64,000 nucleotides of DNA from Flavobacterium geliluteum (GCF_017948595.1 NZ_JAGFBV010000018.1:23053-87052); one strand, 5' to 3'; positions 49,090 to 58,065 are shown, counted from the stretch's first letter. The notes: generated by a model from the sequence alone, not told the origin. Program-made: numbers and translations.

Positions 49090-50547
49090 CTACTTTAGCG
49101 ATCTTAAAAGCCCTTCCGGAGCTTCGTCGATATACATTTGATTGCGTATTCCGCTTAATATTTTAGAATCCGCTACAGCGCTAAATTGCTTACTTTTATT
49201 TTCAATTGCTTTTTTACCCGAACCTGTAATTTTTGAAATAGTCGTACTTAATAAAGGTTCTGACGGATCTCCCAAAACACCCATAGTCTCCACTTGTTCG
49301 TTCTGGGCATAAGTTGGTGTTAACCCATCAGCATATTCACCAAAACCAGAAGCATTAATGATTTTAAGAACCAAAGGCTGCATGGCATATTTATGATTCG
49401 GATTTCGGTTTGCTTTTCCAAATGTTGGAGAATCGTACAACGTAATAGAACCCACATTTTTACCAACTGTTGTCTCTCCTACTTGTACGACAGAAATATA
49501 AGGCACCAAACCATTTATAACCAGTTCACTTGCAGATGCTGTTGCATCTGTTGTAATGACATAAACTTTTGTCAAATTCAGACTATTAATAGCCGTTCCA
49601 TCTATTTTGTCAACAAATCTATTGTTTAATGATTCGGGATCATCGCTTTCAAAATAAGTATTAATTTTAGCATTCCATTTTTCTTTAGCAAATATTTTAT
49701 CTGTAAACTGACCTGTAATCATACTTGCCAGACGAGTTGCCGTTAGTACAGAACCACCACCATTGTATCTCAAATCCAAAATTAAATCTGTAATTCCTTG
49801 TGCTTTTAATTCTCCAAAAGCAGCATTTAACTGAGCATCGTAATTGGCATAAAAACCATTATACATTAAATATCCAATTTTATGGCTTCCGGAAGTAATC
49901 ACTTTATTGATAAGAATAGGATTTTCATCTAAAGTTGTTTTGGTCAGAGACAACGTTTTTCCGTTAGACTGAATCGTTGATCCACTTAAAGTCGCAAAAT
50001 TTAAAGTATAAGTATCGGCAGCTATCAAAGCTTGATAATTAGAAATCGTAAGTTGCGTACCATTTATACCCGTAAAAAGTTCCCCGCGTTTTATATCTTT
50101 TGTCGAAGCATCAGAATTTGGAATAATATAGCGTACAAAACCCACCAAATTATCAGAACCCGAACTAATGCGTGCCAGTCTAAAATCTACTCCATTACTT
50201 TTTGAAGTACCCTGAAGCTCTTGTTCAAGCACCGTATAATCATCTACAATCCAGCTAAAACGATCTTGCGATTTATACAATAGTGCATCAAATAACGTTT
50301 TTGGTTCGTCATAACCGCTTAAAAAAGAATTTAAAGCATCCTGATTAGCAAAACGATCGTCTGCCAAATTAGGAATATCAGCCTGATACAAATAGAATTG
50401 ATTCAGTCCTTTCCAGATGAAATCATTTACTTGTAAATCTGATGAAACACGAACATCATCCTGATCTTCACAAGACTGCAAAGCAAAGACAGCGACAAAT
50501 AGTAATAGTAGGGTTTTTAATATTGGTTTCATAAAAGAGGGTTTCAA
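49090..50547 (-). CDS. S41 family (C-terminal processing) peptidase, lipoprotein
   Basis: A 485-residue lipoprotein (lipobox ALQSC, Cys26) of peptidase family S41. After an N-terminal helical region comes a PDZ-like part (about 110-200, with RYIIPNSDASTKDIKRGELFTGING), then the protease core: GYLMYNGFYANYDAQL, LILDLRYNGGGSVLTATRLASMI and the catalytic Ser in VITTDATASASELVINGL. The C-terminus is Lys-rich. It probably processes or degrades envelope proteins. The first ATG is used; a second Met five codons later is possible. It is monocistronic. Confidence 0.93.
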   Translation of the reverse strand: MKPSFMKPILKTLLLLFVAVFALQSCEDQDDVRVSSDLQVNDFIWKGLNQFYLYQADIPNLADDRFANQDALNSFLSGYDEPKTLFDALLYKSQDRFSWIVDDYTVLEQELQGTSKSNGVDFRLARISSGSDNLVGFVRYIIPNSDASTKDIKRGELFTGINGTQLTISNYQALIAADTYTLNFATLSGSTIQSNGKTLSLTKTTLDENPILINKVITSGSHKIGYLMYNGFYANYDAQLNAAFGELKAQGITDLILDLRYNGGGSVLTATRLASMITGQFTDKIFAKEKWNAKINTYFESDDPESLNNRFVDKIDGTAINSLNLTKVYVITTDATASASELVINGLVPYISVVQVGETTVGKNVGSITLYDSPTFGKANRNPNHKYAMQPLVLKIINASGFGEYADGLTPTYAQNEQVETMGVLGDPSEPLLSTTISKITGSGKKAIENKSKQFSAVADSKILSGIRNQMYIDEAPEGLLRSLK

Positions 50548-50692
50548 TTATAGTATTAACGTAAAAATACTACCTTTAGTTTTAACAACTAGAAATTTAT
50601 ATCTCTTTTTTATAAAAAAAAATTATTCTTGCTGTAACAAAAATAATTGTACCTCGTCTTGACTATATAAGCTAACGAATAATTTTTGATTT

Positions 50693-51202
50693 ATGAATCA
50701 AATTGTGTTTATCGAATTAATAAATCCTTTTAAAGACAAAGTATTTCGTCTGGCAAAAAGATTACTCACCAGTACCGAAGAAGCAGAAGATGCGACTCAG
50801 GAAGTAATAGTAAAATTATGGAACAAAAAAGAAGATTTAAACCATTATAATAATGTAGAAGCACTAGCGATGACGATGACTAAAAATTATTGTTTGGATC
50901 AGTTAAAATCTAAAAGAGCCGGAAATCTTAAAATAGTTCACGATAATTACACCGATCGGGCGCCACAATTAGACAAAAAATTAGAAGACAGTAATAGTTT
51001 AGAATGGGTAGAAAAAATTATAAGTCAGTTACCCGAACAGTTGCAAATATTAATTCAGTTACGCGATGTTGAACAATATGAATTTGATGAAATTGCGAAA
51101 ATTGTCAACATGAATGAAACTGCTATCCGGGTAGCACTTTCGAGAGCGAGAAAAAAAATTAGAGAATCAATGCTTAATACACATCAATATGGAATTAAAT
51201 AA
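50693..51202 (+). CDS. RNA polymerase sigma factor (ECF type)
   Basis: A 169-residue sigma-70 family factor. Region 2 is at about 10-75, with KRLLTSTEEAEDATQEVIVKLWNKKEDL. Region 4 is at about 105-160, with LPEQLQILIQLRDVEQYEFDEIAKIVNMNETAIRVALSRARKKIRE. It overlaps the next gene by 14 bp. The downstream genes (a membrane protein and two DUF4252 proteins) are probably its regulator and targets. A near-consensus -7 box (AATTTTTG) lies immediately before the ATG, hinting at a very short leader. Confidence 0.94.
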   Translation: MNQIVFIELINPFKDKVFRLAKRLLTSTEEAEDATQEVIVKLWNKKEDLNHYNNVEALAMTMTKNYCLDQLKSKRAGNLKIVHDNYTDRAPQLDKKLEDSNSLEWVEKIISQLPEQLQILIQLRDVEQYEFDEIAKIVNMNETAIRVALSRARKKIRESMLNTHQYGIK

Positions 51203-51647
51203 TATAGAAAACATAATAGAAAAATACTTTCAGGGAGAAACGAGTATTGCAGAAGAAAAACAATTAAAAGACTATTTTTCTTCATCAAATGTTGCGCAGC
51301 ATTTAAAGCAATACCAACCAATGTTTGGTTATTTCTCTCAAGTAAAAGAGCAAAAATCGACGCAGGAGATTCCACTACAAACTAAAAAACGAAATGTGGC
51401 GTGGTTATCAATTGCAGCTTCAGTTGCTGTTTTACTGGCAGCAGGAACCTTTTTTTATGTGAGCGAAAAAAACACAACACCGGTTGTAGCGCAATCAGAA
51501 TTAGGAACCTATGACAATCCCGAAGAAGCGTTAGAGGCTACTCAAAAAGCTTTGGCGTTATTGTCAAACAATGTAAATGTAGGTATTGAAAGTGTACAAT
51601 ACATTAAAGAATACGAACAATCAAAAAACAAAATTTTTAAACAATAA
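51189..51647 (+). CDS. Putative anti-sigma membrane protein
   Basis: A 152-residue protein. The N-terminal cytoplasmic part (1 to about 70) has IENIIEKYFQGETSIAEEKQLKDYF, a pattern common in Bacteroidota anti-sigma-like proteins. One transmembrane helix (about 73-92) and a periplasmic tail with EEALEATQKALALLSNNVN follow. It begins inside the sigma gene (14 bp overlap), so the two are made together. Homologues in similar gene order are annotated only as hypothetical. The anti-sigma role is inference from topology and position. Confidence 0.7.
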   Translation: MELNNIENIIEKYFQGETSIAEEKQLKDYFSSSNVAQHLKQYQPMFGYFSQVKEQKSTQEIPLQTKKRNVAWLSIAASVAVLLAAGTFFYVSEKNTTPVVAQSELGTYDNPEEALEATQKALALLSNNVNVGIESVQYIKEYEQSKNKIFKQ

Positions 51648-51663
51648 TTAAATAAAATATATC

Positions 51664-52191
51664 ATGAAAAATCTCATCATAACCCTGGTTTTTGCTCTTT
51701 TTACAACAGCTTTTTATGCCCAAAGTGCCTTTGACAAATTTGATGGTCAGGACGACGTAACTTCAGTAATTGTCAACAAAAAAATGTTTGACTTAATGAG
51801 TAAAGTAAAAGTAGACACATCGGATAAAGAAATGAAACAATACATCAATCTAATCAAAAAATTAGACTATTTAAAAGTGTTTACCACCAAAAGTTCCCAT
51901 GTTGAAGCAGATATGAAAGCCACAGCTGACAAATATATCAAAACAGCAGGTTTGGAAGAATTAATGCGAATTAACGATGGCGGAAGAAACGTAAAAATAT
52001 TAGTAAAATCAGGTGCCAGTGACACACAAGTAAAAGAATTACTAATGTTTATTGACGGAGCAAAAAATCAGGAATCGGTTTTACTATCGCTAACAGGTAA
52101 CTTTGATCTAAACGAAATTTCAGTACTAACAGACAAAATGCAACTTCCTGGAGGTGCAGACTTAAAAAAAGCCTCTAAAGGCAAAAAATAA
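51664..52191 (+). CDS. DUF4252 exported protein
   Basis: A 175-residue protein with a signal peptide (MKNLIITLVFALFTTAFYAQ). The mature part is DUF4252: FDKFDGQDDVTSVIVNKKMFDLMSKV at the start, a central LDYLKVFTTKS, and ILVKSGASDTQVKELLMFIDG with SVLLSLTGNFDLNEISVL. Function is unknown. It lies 16 bp after the putative anti-sigma gene and 1 bp before a second DUF4252 gene, so the operon holds two diverged paralogues. Confidence 0.88.
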   Translation: MKNLIITLVFALFTTAFYAQSAFDKFDGQDDVTSVIVNKKMFDLMSKVKVDTSDKEMKQYINLIKKLDYLKVFTTKSSHVEADMKATADKYIKTAGLEELMRINDGGRNVKILVKSGASDTQVKELLMFIDGAKNQESVLLSLTGNFDLNEISVLTDKMQLPGGADLKKASKGKK

Positions 52192-52192
52192 G

Positions 52193-52729
52193 ATGAAAAT
52201 AAGTGTTTTTACCTCCGCCCTATTGGTTTTACTAACTTTAATAAGTTGTAATTATGAACCTTCTTTGCAAAAATATTTTGTAGAAAATAGCGAGAACAAA
52301 GATTTTATTGCCCTTGATGTTTCGCCAAATATTTTAAATTTGGATAAGGCAAAACTATCAGCGACTCAAACCGAAGCTTTAAATTCTTTTGATAAAATGA
52401 ATATTCTTGCCTTTAAAGTTACTGATAAAAACAAAGCCGAATTTGAGACTGAAAGAATCAAAGTCAATGCGATCATCAAAAATCCAAAATACCAGCAATT
52501 AATAAAGGTTGGTTCGGGTAAAGACGGAGCATCTATAAGCTATGTGGGCACTGATGAAAACATCGAAGAATTTGTGGTTTTTGCCAACAGAAAAGAAAAT
52601 GGATTTGTAGTGGTTCGTGTCTTAGGAAAAGACATGAATCCGAATAACATCATGACTTTACTGTCTGTGCTGAAAGAATCAAAAATCGACATGGAACAAT
52701 TGAAGCCTTTGCAGCAATTAATGAAATAA
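52193..52729 (+). CDS. DUF4252 lipoprotein
   Basis: A 178-residue lipoprotein (lipobox TLISC, Cys19). It shares the DUF4252 layout with its neighbour: NSFDKMNILAFKVTDKNKAEFETER and SISYVGTDENIEEFVVFANRKENGFVVVRVLGKDMNPNNI. The neighbour is secreted with a plain signal peptide while this one is lipidated, which suggests one membrane-bound and one soluble partner. Function is unknown. It is the last gene of the sigma factor operon and is followed by a terminator. Confidence 0.85.
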   Translation: MKISVFTSALLVLLTLISCNYEPSLQKYFVENSENKDFIALDVSPNILNLDKAKLSATQTEALNSFDKMNILAFKVTDKNKAEFETERIKVNAIIKNPKYQQLIKVGSGKDGASISYVGTDENIEEFVVFANRKENGFVVVRVLGKDMNPNNIMTLLSVLKESKIDMEQLKPLQQLMK

Positions 52730-52753
52730 TAAAATCATCTTACTTTAGTACTT

Positions 52754-52780
52754 AAAAGCTCCTTTACGGGAGCTTTTTTT
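52754..52780 (+). terminator. Terminator of the sigma/DUF4252 operon
   Basis: AAAAGCTCC pairs with GGAGCTTTT around a TTTACG-type loop, followed by a T run, 24 bp past the stop. Confidence 0.92.
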
Positions 52781-52926
52781 ATACTTTATATTTAAAAAGA
52801 ATTTTCTGTGTAATTGTTTAAATTTTATTTTGATATGAAATATATTTAGTTAAATTTGATGAAAATAATTCAAATTACAATTATTTATTTATAAGTTTAT
52901 TCTTTCGATAAAAACTATACATTCAA

Positions 52927-53601
52927 TTGAAAAAAATAGCAAAAGTACTTTTTAAAACAATCCTAATCTTTGTTGGATTTATCTTTTTATATGCTGTATC
53001 TGCTTATTTAATTTCCAAAATAACTATTGAAAGAGAATCCGATACAAAATCAGAAGTTCCTATCTACATCCTGACAAATGGTGTTCATACTGATATTGTG
53101 ATGCCTGCAAAAAATGATCAGATAGATTGGAGTAAACAAATAAAATTTAAAAACACCAAGTCGGCAGACACAACTTATAAATACTTAGCAATGGGTTGGG
53201 GTGACAAAGGTTTTTACCTCGAAACTCCAGAATGGTCAGATCTAAAAGCTTCTGTTGCGCTAAAAGCTGCTTCGGGTTTAAGCACCACAGCCATACATGC
53301 TACGTACTATAAAAGTCTAAAAGAAGGTGAAGATTGCAAAAAAATAATGATCAGTAAAGAGCAATACAATCGTTTGATAAAATACATTAACGAAAGTTTT
53401 CAAAAAGATGCTTCAGGCAATTTTGTACTCATTACAACCGATGCCAATTATGGTAAAACCGATGCTTTTTACGAAGCCAACGGAAGTTACAGCTTATTAC
53501 GCACCTGCAACACCTGGGCCAATAGTGGCTTAAAAAGCAGCGGTCAGAAATGTTGTTTATGGACAGCGACAGATTCAGGAATTTTTTCAAAATATAAATA
53601 A
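52927..53601 (+). CDS. TIGR02117/DUF2459 family protein
   Basis: A 224-residue protein with an N-terminal transmembrane helix (about 8-28) and a periplasmic DUF2459 domain. Typical motifs are IYILTNGVHTDIVMPAKNDQIDW (about 46-68), YLAMGWGDKGFYLETPEWSDLK (about 87-108) and the Cys/Trp motif LLRTCNTWANSGLKSSGQKCCLW near the C-terminus. The invariant His and Cys suggest an NlpC/P60-like hydrolase, but this is not shown. The start codon is TTG, as no ATG gives the membrane anchor. The next gene begins 7 bp later. Confidence 0.92.
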   Translation: MKKIAKVLFKTILIFVGFIFLYAVSAYLISKITIERESDTKSEVPIYILTNGVHTDIVMPAKNDQIDWSKQIKFKNTKSADTTYKYLAMGWGDKGFYLETPEWSDLKASVALKAASGLSTTAIHATYYKSLKEGEDCKKIMISKEQYNRLIKYINESFQKDASGNFVLITTDANYGKTDAFYEANGSYSLLRTCNTWANSGLKSSGQKCCLWTATDSGIFSKYK

Positions 53602-53608
53602 AGTAAAC

Positions 53609-54007
53609 ATGGTACAAAAAACATCGAATGCCTTTATAGCGGCATCTTGGGTAGCTCTTGGAGCAGGAACAATCGGATTTATAGTGGGACTTGCAAGAGC
53701 AGAAATGCTATTGAACGAAAAAGGATATTATTTTACCGTTTTAATGTTCGGTTTATTTGCTGTAGTTTCATTGCAAAAAAGCGTTAGAGACAGACTAGAA
53801 AAATTACCTGTTACAGACATGTATTATGGGATTTGCTGGTTCGGAACACTTTTATCCATTGTATTACTGATTGTCGGACTTTGGAATGCGACTATTTTAC
53901 CAAGTGAAAAAGGTTTTTATGCTTTTGCATTTTTATTAGCGCTTTTTGGTGCTATTTCGGTACAGAAAAACACTAGAGATAATATGTCGTTTGAGAAAAT
54001 TGAATAA
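53609..54007 (+). CDS. YiaA/YiaB family inner membrane protein
   Basis: A 132-residue protein with four transmembrane helices arranged as two YiaAB repeats. SNAFIAASWVALGAGTIGFIVGL (about 6-28) and the paired YYFTVLMFGLFAVVSLQKSVRD and FYAFAFLLALFGAISVQKNTRD are diagnostic. Function is unknown. It is 7 bp after the DUF2459 gene and likely co-transcribed. Confidence 0.93.
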   Translation: MVQKTSNAFIAASWVALGAGTIGFIVGLARAEMLLNEKGYYFTVLMFGLFAVVSLQKSVRDRLEKLPVTDMYYGICWFGTLLSIVLLIVGLWNATILPSEKGFYAFAFLLALFGAISVQKNTRDNMSFEKIE

Positions 54008-54149
54008 AAGAATCAATAACGTAAACTATCGAGTTTTAAAATATTTACTTACCTGTTTTGAACTCTTTTCAATGTTCAGAATAACAATATTTAACATTTT
54101 TTTTTAAGAAATTATCTATAATTTTTATTTAAACTCTGAGTAAAAATTG

Positions 54150-54157
54150 TACATTTG
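54150..54157 (+). promoter_or_regulatory. -7 box (TACATTTG) of a short transcription unit
   Basis: Exact match to TAnnTTTG in a 373-bp intergenic region. A terminator follows at 54289-54327, so the expected transcript is about 160 nt. No good -33 TTG at standard spacing. Confidence 0.5.
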
Positions 54158-54176
54158 TTTAAATCAAGAGGTAAAA

Positions 54177-54257
54177 ATGACTTTTGATATTATTCATAAC
54201 CTAATAAACTTATATTATGACAAATGCTATTCTTGCCGCAATGTATTGGCTATCTAA
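54177..54257 (+). CDS. Possible 26-residue small protein
   Basis: ATG-started frame of 26 codons, product beginning MTFDIIHNLINLYYDK and containing CYSC. AAGAGG 6 bp before the ATG is a Shine-Dalgarno-like sequence, rare in this genome window. It lies about 20 bp after a perfect -7 box and ends before a strong terminator. It overlaps the 17-residue frame at 54217-54270. Nothing similar comes to mind, so coding is possible but unproven. Confidence 0.35.
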   Translation: MTFDIIHNLINLYYDKCYSCRNVLAI

Positions 54258-54270
54258 ACAATTAAAATAA
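54217..54270 (+). CDS. Possible 17-residue hydrophobic peptide
   Basis: ATG-started frame, product MTNAILAAMYWLSKQLK, an amphipathic helix with a hydrophobic body and a Lys-rich end, as in small toxic or membrane-active peptides. It ends 18 bp before the terminator hairpin. No Shine-Dalgarno precedes it. It overlaps the 26-residue frame, so at most one is likely to be the main product, or neither if the unit is an RNA gene. Confidence 0.35.
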   Translation: MTNAILAAMYWLSKQLK

Positions 54271-54288
54271 TCAAAATTATTAAATTGT

Positions 54289-54327
54289 AAATATCCATAT
54301 TACCAATTGTAATATGGATATTTTTTT
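54289..54327 (+). terminator. Strong terminator of the short transcription unit
   Basis: A perfect 15-bp stem (AAATATCCATATTAC with its complement) and a 5-nt loop, followed by seven T. It lies between the tiny ORFs and the next gene, and defines the unit's 3' end. Confidence 0.92.
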
Positions 54328-54380
54328 AAAAATTAATGTAACTAATTCCAAAAAATACGTCTAACTATTAAAAGTTAGTT

Positions 54381-55016
54381 ATGAAAGATACAAATGATTT
54401 AAAAGCTTTGAAAAAGACTTGGGAAAGTTTGGATTTAAAAACCCCTATAATAGAGCAAACTGAATTAAAAAAAATAATTCATCAAAACTCGCAGTCTGTT
54501 GTAAAAAAAATACTTATAATAAGTCTTATAGAATTTTTACTATCTATACTACCATATTGCTTTAAAAGTAAGCAATATCTTTCAAAAGAAATAATACAAA
54601 TTCAAAATAGCAAAGTGATTATTTATTTAGACTATATTTATTATATAGTTTTCATGTATTTTGTAATACAATTTTATATTAATTTTAAAAAAATCAATAT
54701 AAATTCAAATTTAAATAATTTATCTAAAAATATTTTAAATACAAGAAAATCAGTATATAATTACATTTACTCCAGTTTAATTATTTTCAATTTAAACTCA
54801 CTTGTTTTTGCTTATTTATATCTAAACAATGATTTGTACTATAAAAATTTTATAAATTCAAATCATTCACATAATAACTTAATTATTGTCATATTTTATA
54901 CCATAGTAATTCTATTTTCAGCAATTGTTTCATTTTCAATCTGGCATATATATAAAATATTATATATAAGATTAATAAAACAATTGGATCAAAATTTTGA
55001 TGAATTAAATAAATAA
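54381..55016 (+). CDS. Multi-pass membrane protein of unknown function
   Basis: A 211-residue, very A/T-rich gene. The cytoplasmic N-terminus (LKALKKTWESLDLKTPIIEQTELKKIIHQNSQSVVKKI) resembles that of a family of flavobacterial membrane proteins found after sigma factors. Four predicted transmembrane segments are at about 43-60, 78-100, 128-148 and 166-190. No catalytic motif is visible. Base composition is lower in GC than its neighbours, which may mean transfer or relaxed selection. It ends at a bidirectional terminator. Confidence 0.75.
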   Translation: MKDTNDLKALKKTWESLDLKTPIIEQTELKKIIHQNSQSVVKKILIISLIEFLLSILPYCFKSKQYLSKEIIQIQNSKVIIYLDYIYYIVFMYFVIQFYINFKKININSNLNNLSKNILNTRKSVYNYIYSSLIIFNLNSLVFAYLYLNNDLYYKNFINSNHSHNNLIIVIFYTIVILFSAIVSFSIWHIYKILYIRLIKQLDQNFDELNK

Positions 55017-55049
55017 AAAATGCTCCAACTAAATTGGAGCATTTTTTTT
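55015..55049. terminator. Bidirectional terminator
   Basis: AAAAAATGCTCCAA pairs with TTGGAGCATTTTTT around CTAAA, flanked by A and T runs. It lies between the convergent membrane protein gene and carB. Confidence 0.93.
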
Positions 55050-55064
55050 ATCAAGTTTCGAGTT

Positions 55065-57920
55065 TTACTTACTCAAATACATTTTTCTTCTTGAGTACAA
55101 TTCGTAAAATTGATCATCTTTTAGGTCATCAATAAACAAAATACTTTCTCCTGTCGATTTCATTTCTGGCCCTAATGCTTTGTTTACATTATGGAATTTA
55201 CTGAAAGAGAAAACGGGTTGCTTGATTGCGTATCCTTTTAATTGTGGATTAAAATCAAAGTCGGTTACTTTATTATGTCCTAACATTACTTTTGTAGCAT
55301 AATTTACATAAGGTTCTCCATAAGCTTTTGCAATAAATGGCACCGTTCTAGAAGCTCTAGGATTGGCCTCGATAATATAAACCGTATCATCTTTTATCGC
55401 AAACTGAATATTGATCAAACCAACTGTTTTTAAAGCTCTGGCGATTTTAACAGTATGATCTTTAATTTGTTGCATCACAAATTCGCCTAAGTTAAAAGGA
55501 GGCAATGTCGCGTTACTATCTCCAGAGTGTACTCCACAAGGCTCGATATGCTCCATAATCCCAATGATGTAAACATTACCATCGGCATCACAAATTGCAT
55601 CTGCTTCGGCTTCGATCGCTCCTGCCAAATAATGATCTAGGAGTAGTTTGTTCCCCGGAATCGTTTTCAATAAATTGATAACATGCTCTTCCAATTCTTT
55701 CTTATTAATTACAATTTTCATTCCCTGACCTCCTAATACATAAGAAGGACGAATCAATAATGGGAAGTCTAAGGTATCGGCGAGAGCAGAAGCTTCATCT
55801 GCCGTTTCAGCAATTCCAAATTGTGGGAAAGGAATGTGTAATTCTCTCAATAAATCTGAGAAACGTCCTCTGTCTTCCGCTAAATCAAGTGCATCAAAAC
55901 TAGTTCCGATAATTTTTACTCCGTATTTAGATAATTTTTCAGCCAGTTTCAAAGCTGTTTGTCCACCTAACTGCACAATTACACCTTCTGGTTTTTCGTG
56001 TTGAATAATGTCATAAATGTGTTCCCAGAAAACAGGCTCGAAGTATAATTTATCGGCTGTATCAAAATCAGTCGAAACCGTTTCAGGATTACAGTTGATC
56101 ATAATTGTCTCGTAACCACATTCTTTAGCAGCCAAAACTCCGTGTACACAAGAATAATCAAACTCAATTCCTTGACCGATTCTGTTAGGTCCAGAACCAA
56201 GCACTATAATTTTCTTTTTGTCTGTAACAATGCTTTCATTATCTACATAACGCTCGCCGTTTGCTTTCTCGATTTCGGCTTCAAAAGTCGAATAATAATA
56301 CGGTGTTTTAGCTTTAAACTCAGCTGCACAGGTATCCACCAACTTAAACACACGGTTGATCTTCTGATCCATACGCAACGTATGCACCTCACTTTCCAGA
56401 CAATTTACCATGTGAGCAATTTGTCTGTCGGCAAAACCTTTTTGTTTCGCTTCAAGCAATAATTCTTTAGGAAGATTGGTTACTTTATAGTTCGAAATTT
56501 CTTTCTCTAAAGTATAAAGTTCCTCGTATTGTTTCAAGAACCACATATCGATTTTGGTAATTTCATGAATACGGCTCAACGGAATTCCCATCGCAATAGC
56601 ATCATAAATTACAAAAACACGATCCCAACTTGCAAAAGTTAGCTTCTCGATAATTTGTTCGTAGTTTTTATATCCTTTTCCGTCTGCTCCTAAACCGTTT
56701 CTTTTAATTTCCAGAGATTGAGTAGCTTTGTGTAAAGCTTCCTGAAAAGAGCGTCCGATTCCCATTACCTCACCCACCGATTTCATTTGAAGTCCCAACG
56801 TTCTGTCAGCACCTTCAAATTTATCAAAATTCCAACGAGGGATTTTTACAATTACATAATCTAAAGTCGGTTCAAACAATGCCGAAGTAGATTTTGTAAT
56901 CTGGTTTTGCAATTCATCTAAGTTATATCCCAAAGCTAGTTTAGAAGCAATTTTAGCAATTGGGTACCCCGTTGCTTTTGATGCTAAAGCAGAAGAACGA
57001 GACACACGAGGATTAATCTCTATGGCAACAATATCTTCTTTTTCATCTGGAGAAACCGCAAATTGTACGTTACAACCTCCAGCAAAATTCCCGATACTAC
57101 GCATCATCAAGATGGCATAATCACGTAATTTCTGAAAAGTTTTATCCGACAATGTCATCGCTGGTGCCACCGTAATAGAATCTCCAGTATGAATTCCCAT
57201 CGGGTCCATATTTTCGATAGAACAGATAATGACAACATTATCATTTTTATCTCTTAAAAGTTCTAACTCATATTCTTTCCACCCCATCAAAGCTTTGTCT
57301 ATCAAAACTTCATGTATTGGAGAAGCTTCCAAACCACGAGTTAAAAGCTCATCAAAATCTTCTTTTTTGTACACAATCGCAGCTCCTGTTCCTCCAAGGG
57401 TAAACGAAGGACGAATTACCAATGGGAAACCAAATTCCTGAGCAATTTCTTTCCCTTCAAGATAAGAAGTAGCTGTTTTGGCTGGTGCAGTTGGCACATT
57501 AATTCTTTCTAAAAGCTGTTTAAACTGCTCTCTGTCTTCGGTAATATTAATAGCGTTTACATCAACACCAATCAATTTTACGCCAAAATCCTGCCAAATC
57601 CCTTTTTCTTCTGCCTCCAAACATAAATTCAGAGCCGTTTGACCACCCATTGTTGGTAAAACAGCATCAATTTGCGGATGTTCCTTTAGAATTTCAATAA
57701 TCGATTTTGTCGTTAGTGGCTTCAAATAAATATGATCGGCCATAGTTGGGTCGGTCATAATTGTCGCTGGATTTGAGTTGATCAAGATAACTTCAATTCC
57801 TTCTTCACGAATAGAGCGTGCAGATTGAGAACCTGCATAATCAAATTCGCAAGCTTGACCAATAACAATAGGTCCTGACCCTATTATTAAAACTGATTTT
57901 ATTGATGTGTCTTTAGGCAT
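55065..57920 (-). CDS. carB: Carbamoyl-phosphate synthase large subunit
   Basis: A 951-residue CarB with two ATP-grasp halves. The first half starts SVLIIGSGPIVIGQACEFDYAGSQSARSIREEG and has RPSFTLGGTGAAIVYKKEDF. The second repeats these as VLGSGPNRIGQGIEFDYSCVHG and RPSYVLGGQGMKIV. The oligomerisation domain lies between. It makes carbamoyl phosphate from bicarbonate, ATP and glutamine-derived ammonia for pyrimidines and arginine. E. coli CarB has about 1073 residues; the missing part is the C-terminal MGS-like allosteric domain. The chain stops with a clean terminator downstream, so this is a lineage form, not a broken gene. Confidence 0.97.
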   Translation of the reverse strand: MPKDTSIKSVLIIGSGPIVIGQACEFDYAGSQSARSIREEGIEVILINSNPATIMTDPTMADHIYLKPLTTKSIIEILKEHPQIDAVLPTMGGQTALNLCLEAEEKGIWQDFGVKLIGVDVNAINITEDREQFKQLLERINVPTAPAKTATSYLEGKEIAQEFGFPLVIRPSFTLGGTGAAIVYKKEDFDELLTRGLEASPIHEVLIDKALMGWKEYELELLRDKNDNVVIICSIENMDPMGIHTGDSITVAPAMTLSDKTFQKLRDYAILMMRSIGNFAGGCNVQFAVSPDEKEDIVAIEINPRVSRSSALASKATGYPIAKIASKLALGYNLDELQNQITKSTSALFEPTLDYVIVKIPRWNFDKFEGADRTLGLQMKSVGEVMGIGRSFQEALHKATQSLEIKRNGLGADGKGYKNYEQIIEKLTFASWDRVFVIYDAIAMGIPLSRIHEITKIDMWFLKQYEELYTLEKEISNYKVTNLPKELLLEAKQKGFADRQIAHMVNCLESEVHTLRMDQKINRVFKLVDTCAAEFKAKTPYYYSTFEAEIEKANGERYVDNESIVTDKKKIIVLGSGPNRIGQGIEFDYSCVHGVLAAKECGYETIMINCNPETVSTDFDTADKLYFEPVFWEHIYDIIQHEKPEGVIVQLGGQTALKLAEKLSKYGVKIIGTSFDALDLAEDRGRFSDLLRELHIPFPQFGIAETADEASALADTLDFPLLIRPSYVLGGQGMKIVINKKELEEHVINLLKTIPGNKLLLDHYLAGAIEAEADAICDADGNVYIIGIMEHIEPCGVHSGDSNATLPPFNLGEFVMQQIKDHTVKIARALKTVGLINIQFAIKDDTVYIIEANPRASRTVPFIAKAYGEPYVNYATKVMLGHNKVTDFDFNPQLKGYAIKQPVFSFSKFHNVNKALGPEMKSTGESILFIDDLKDDQFYELYSRRKMYLSK

Positions 57921-58013
57921 TTTATTTGTATTGTGTAGTTATATAAAGTACTTTAAAAAACATTCGTAGTGTATTCTAAACTAGAACGTTGCAAATTTTT
58001 TACCAACAAGGTA

Positions 58014-58047
58014 TAAAAAAAGGCGATACTAAAAAAGTAACGCCTTA
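58014..58047 (-). terminator. Terminator of rpmH
   Basis: On the minus strand AAGGCGTTACT pairs with AGTATCGCCTT (one mismatch region), followed by a T run, about 20 bp after the L34 stop and about 95 bp before the carB start. Confidence 0.85.
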
Positions 58048-58065
58048 TTTATGTTTATACAAACA

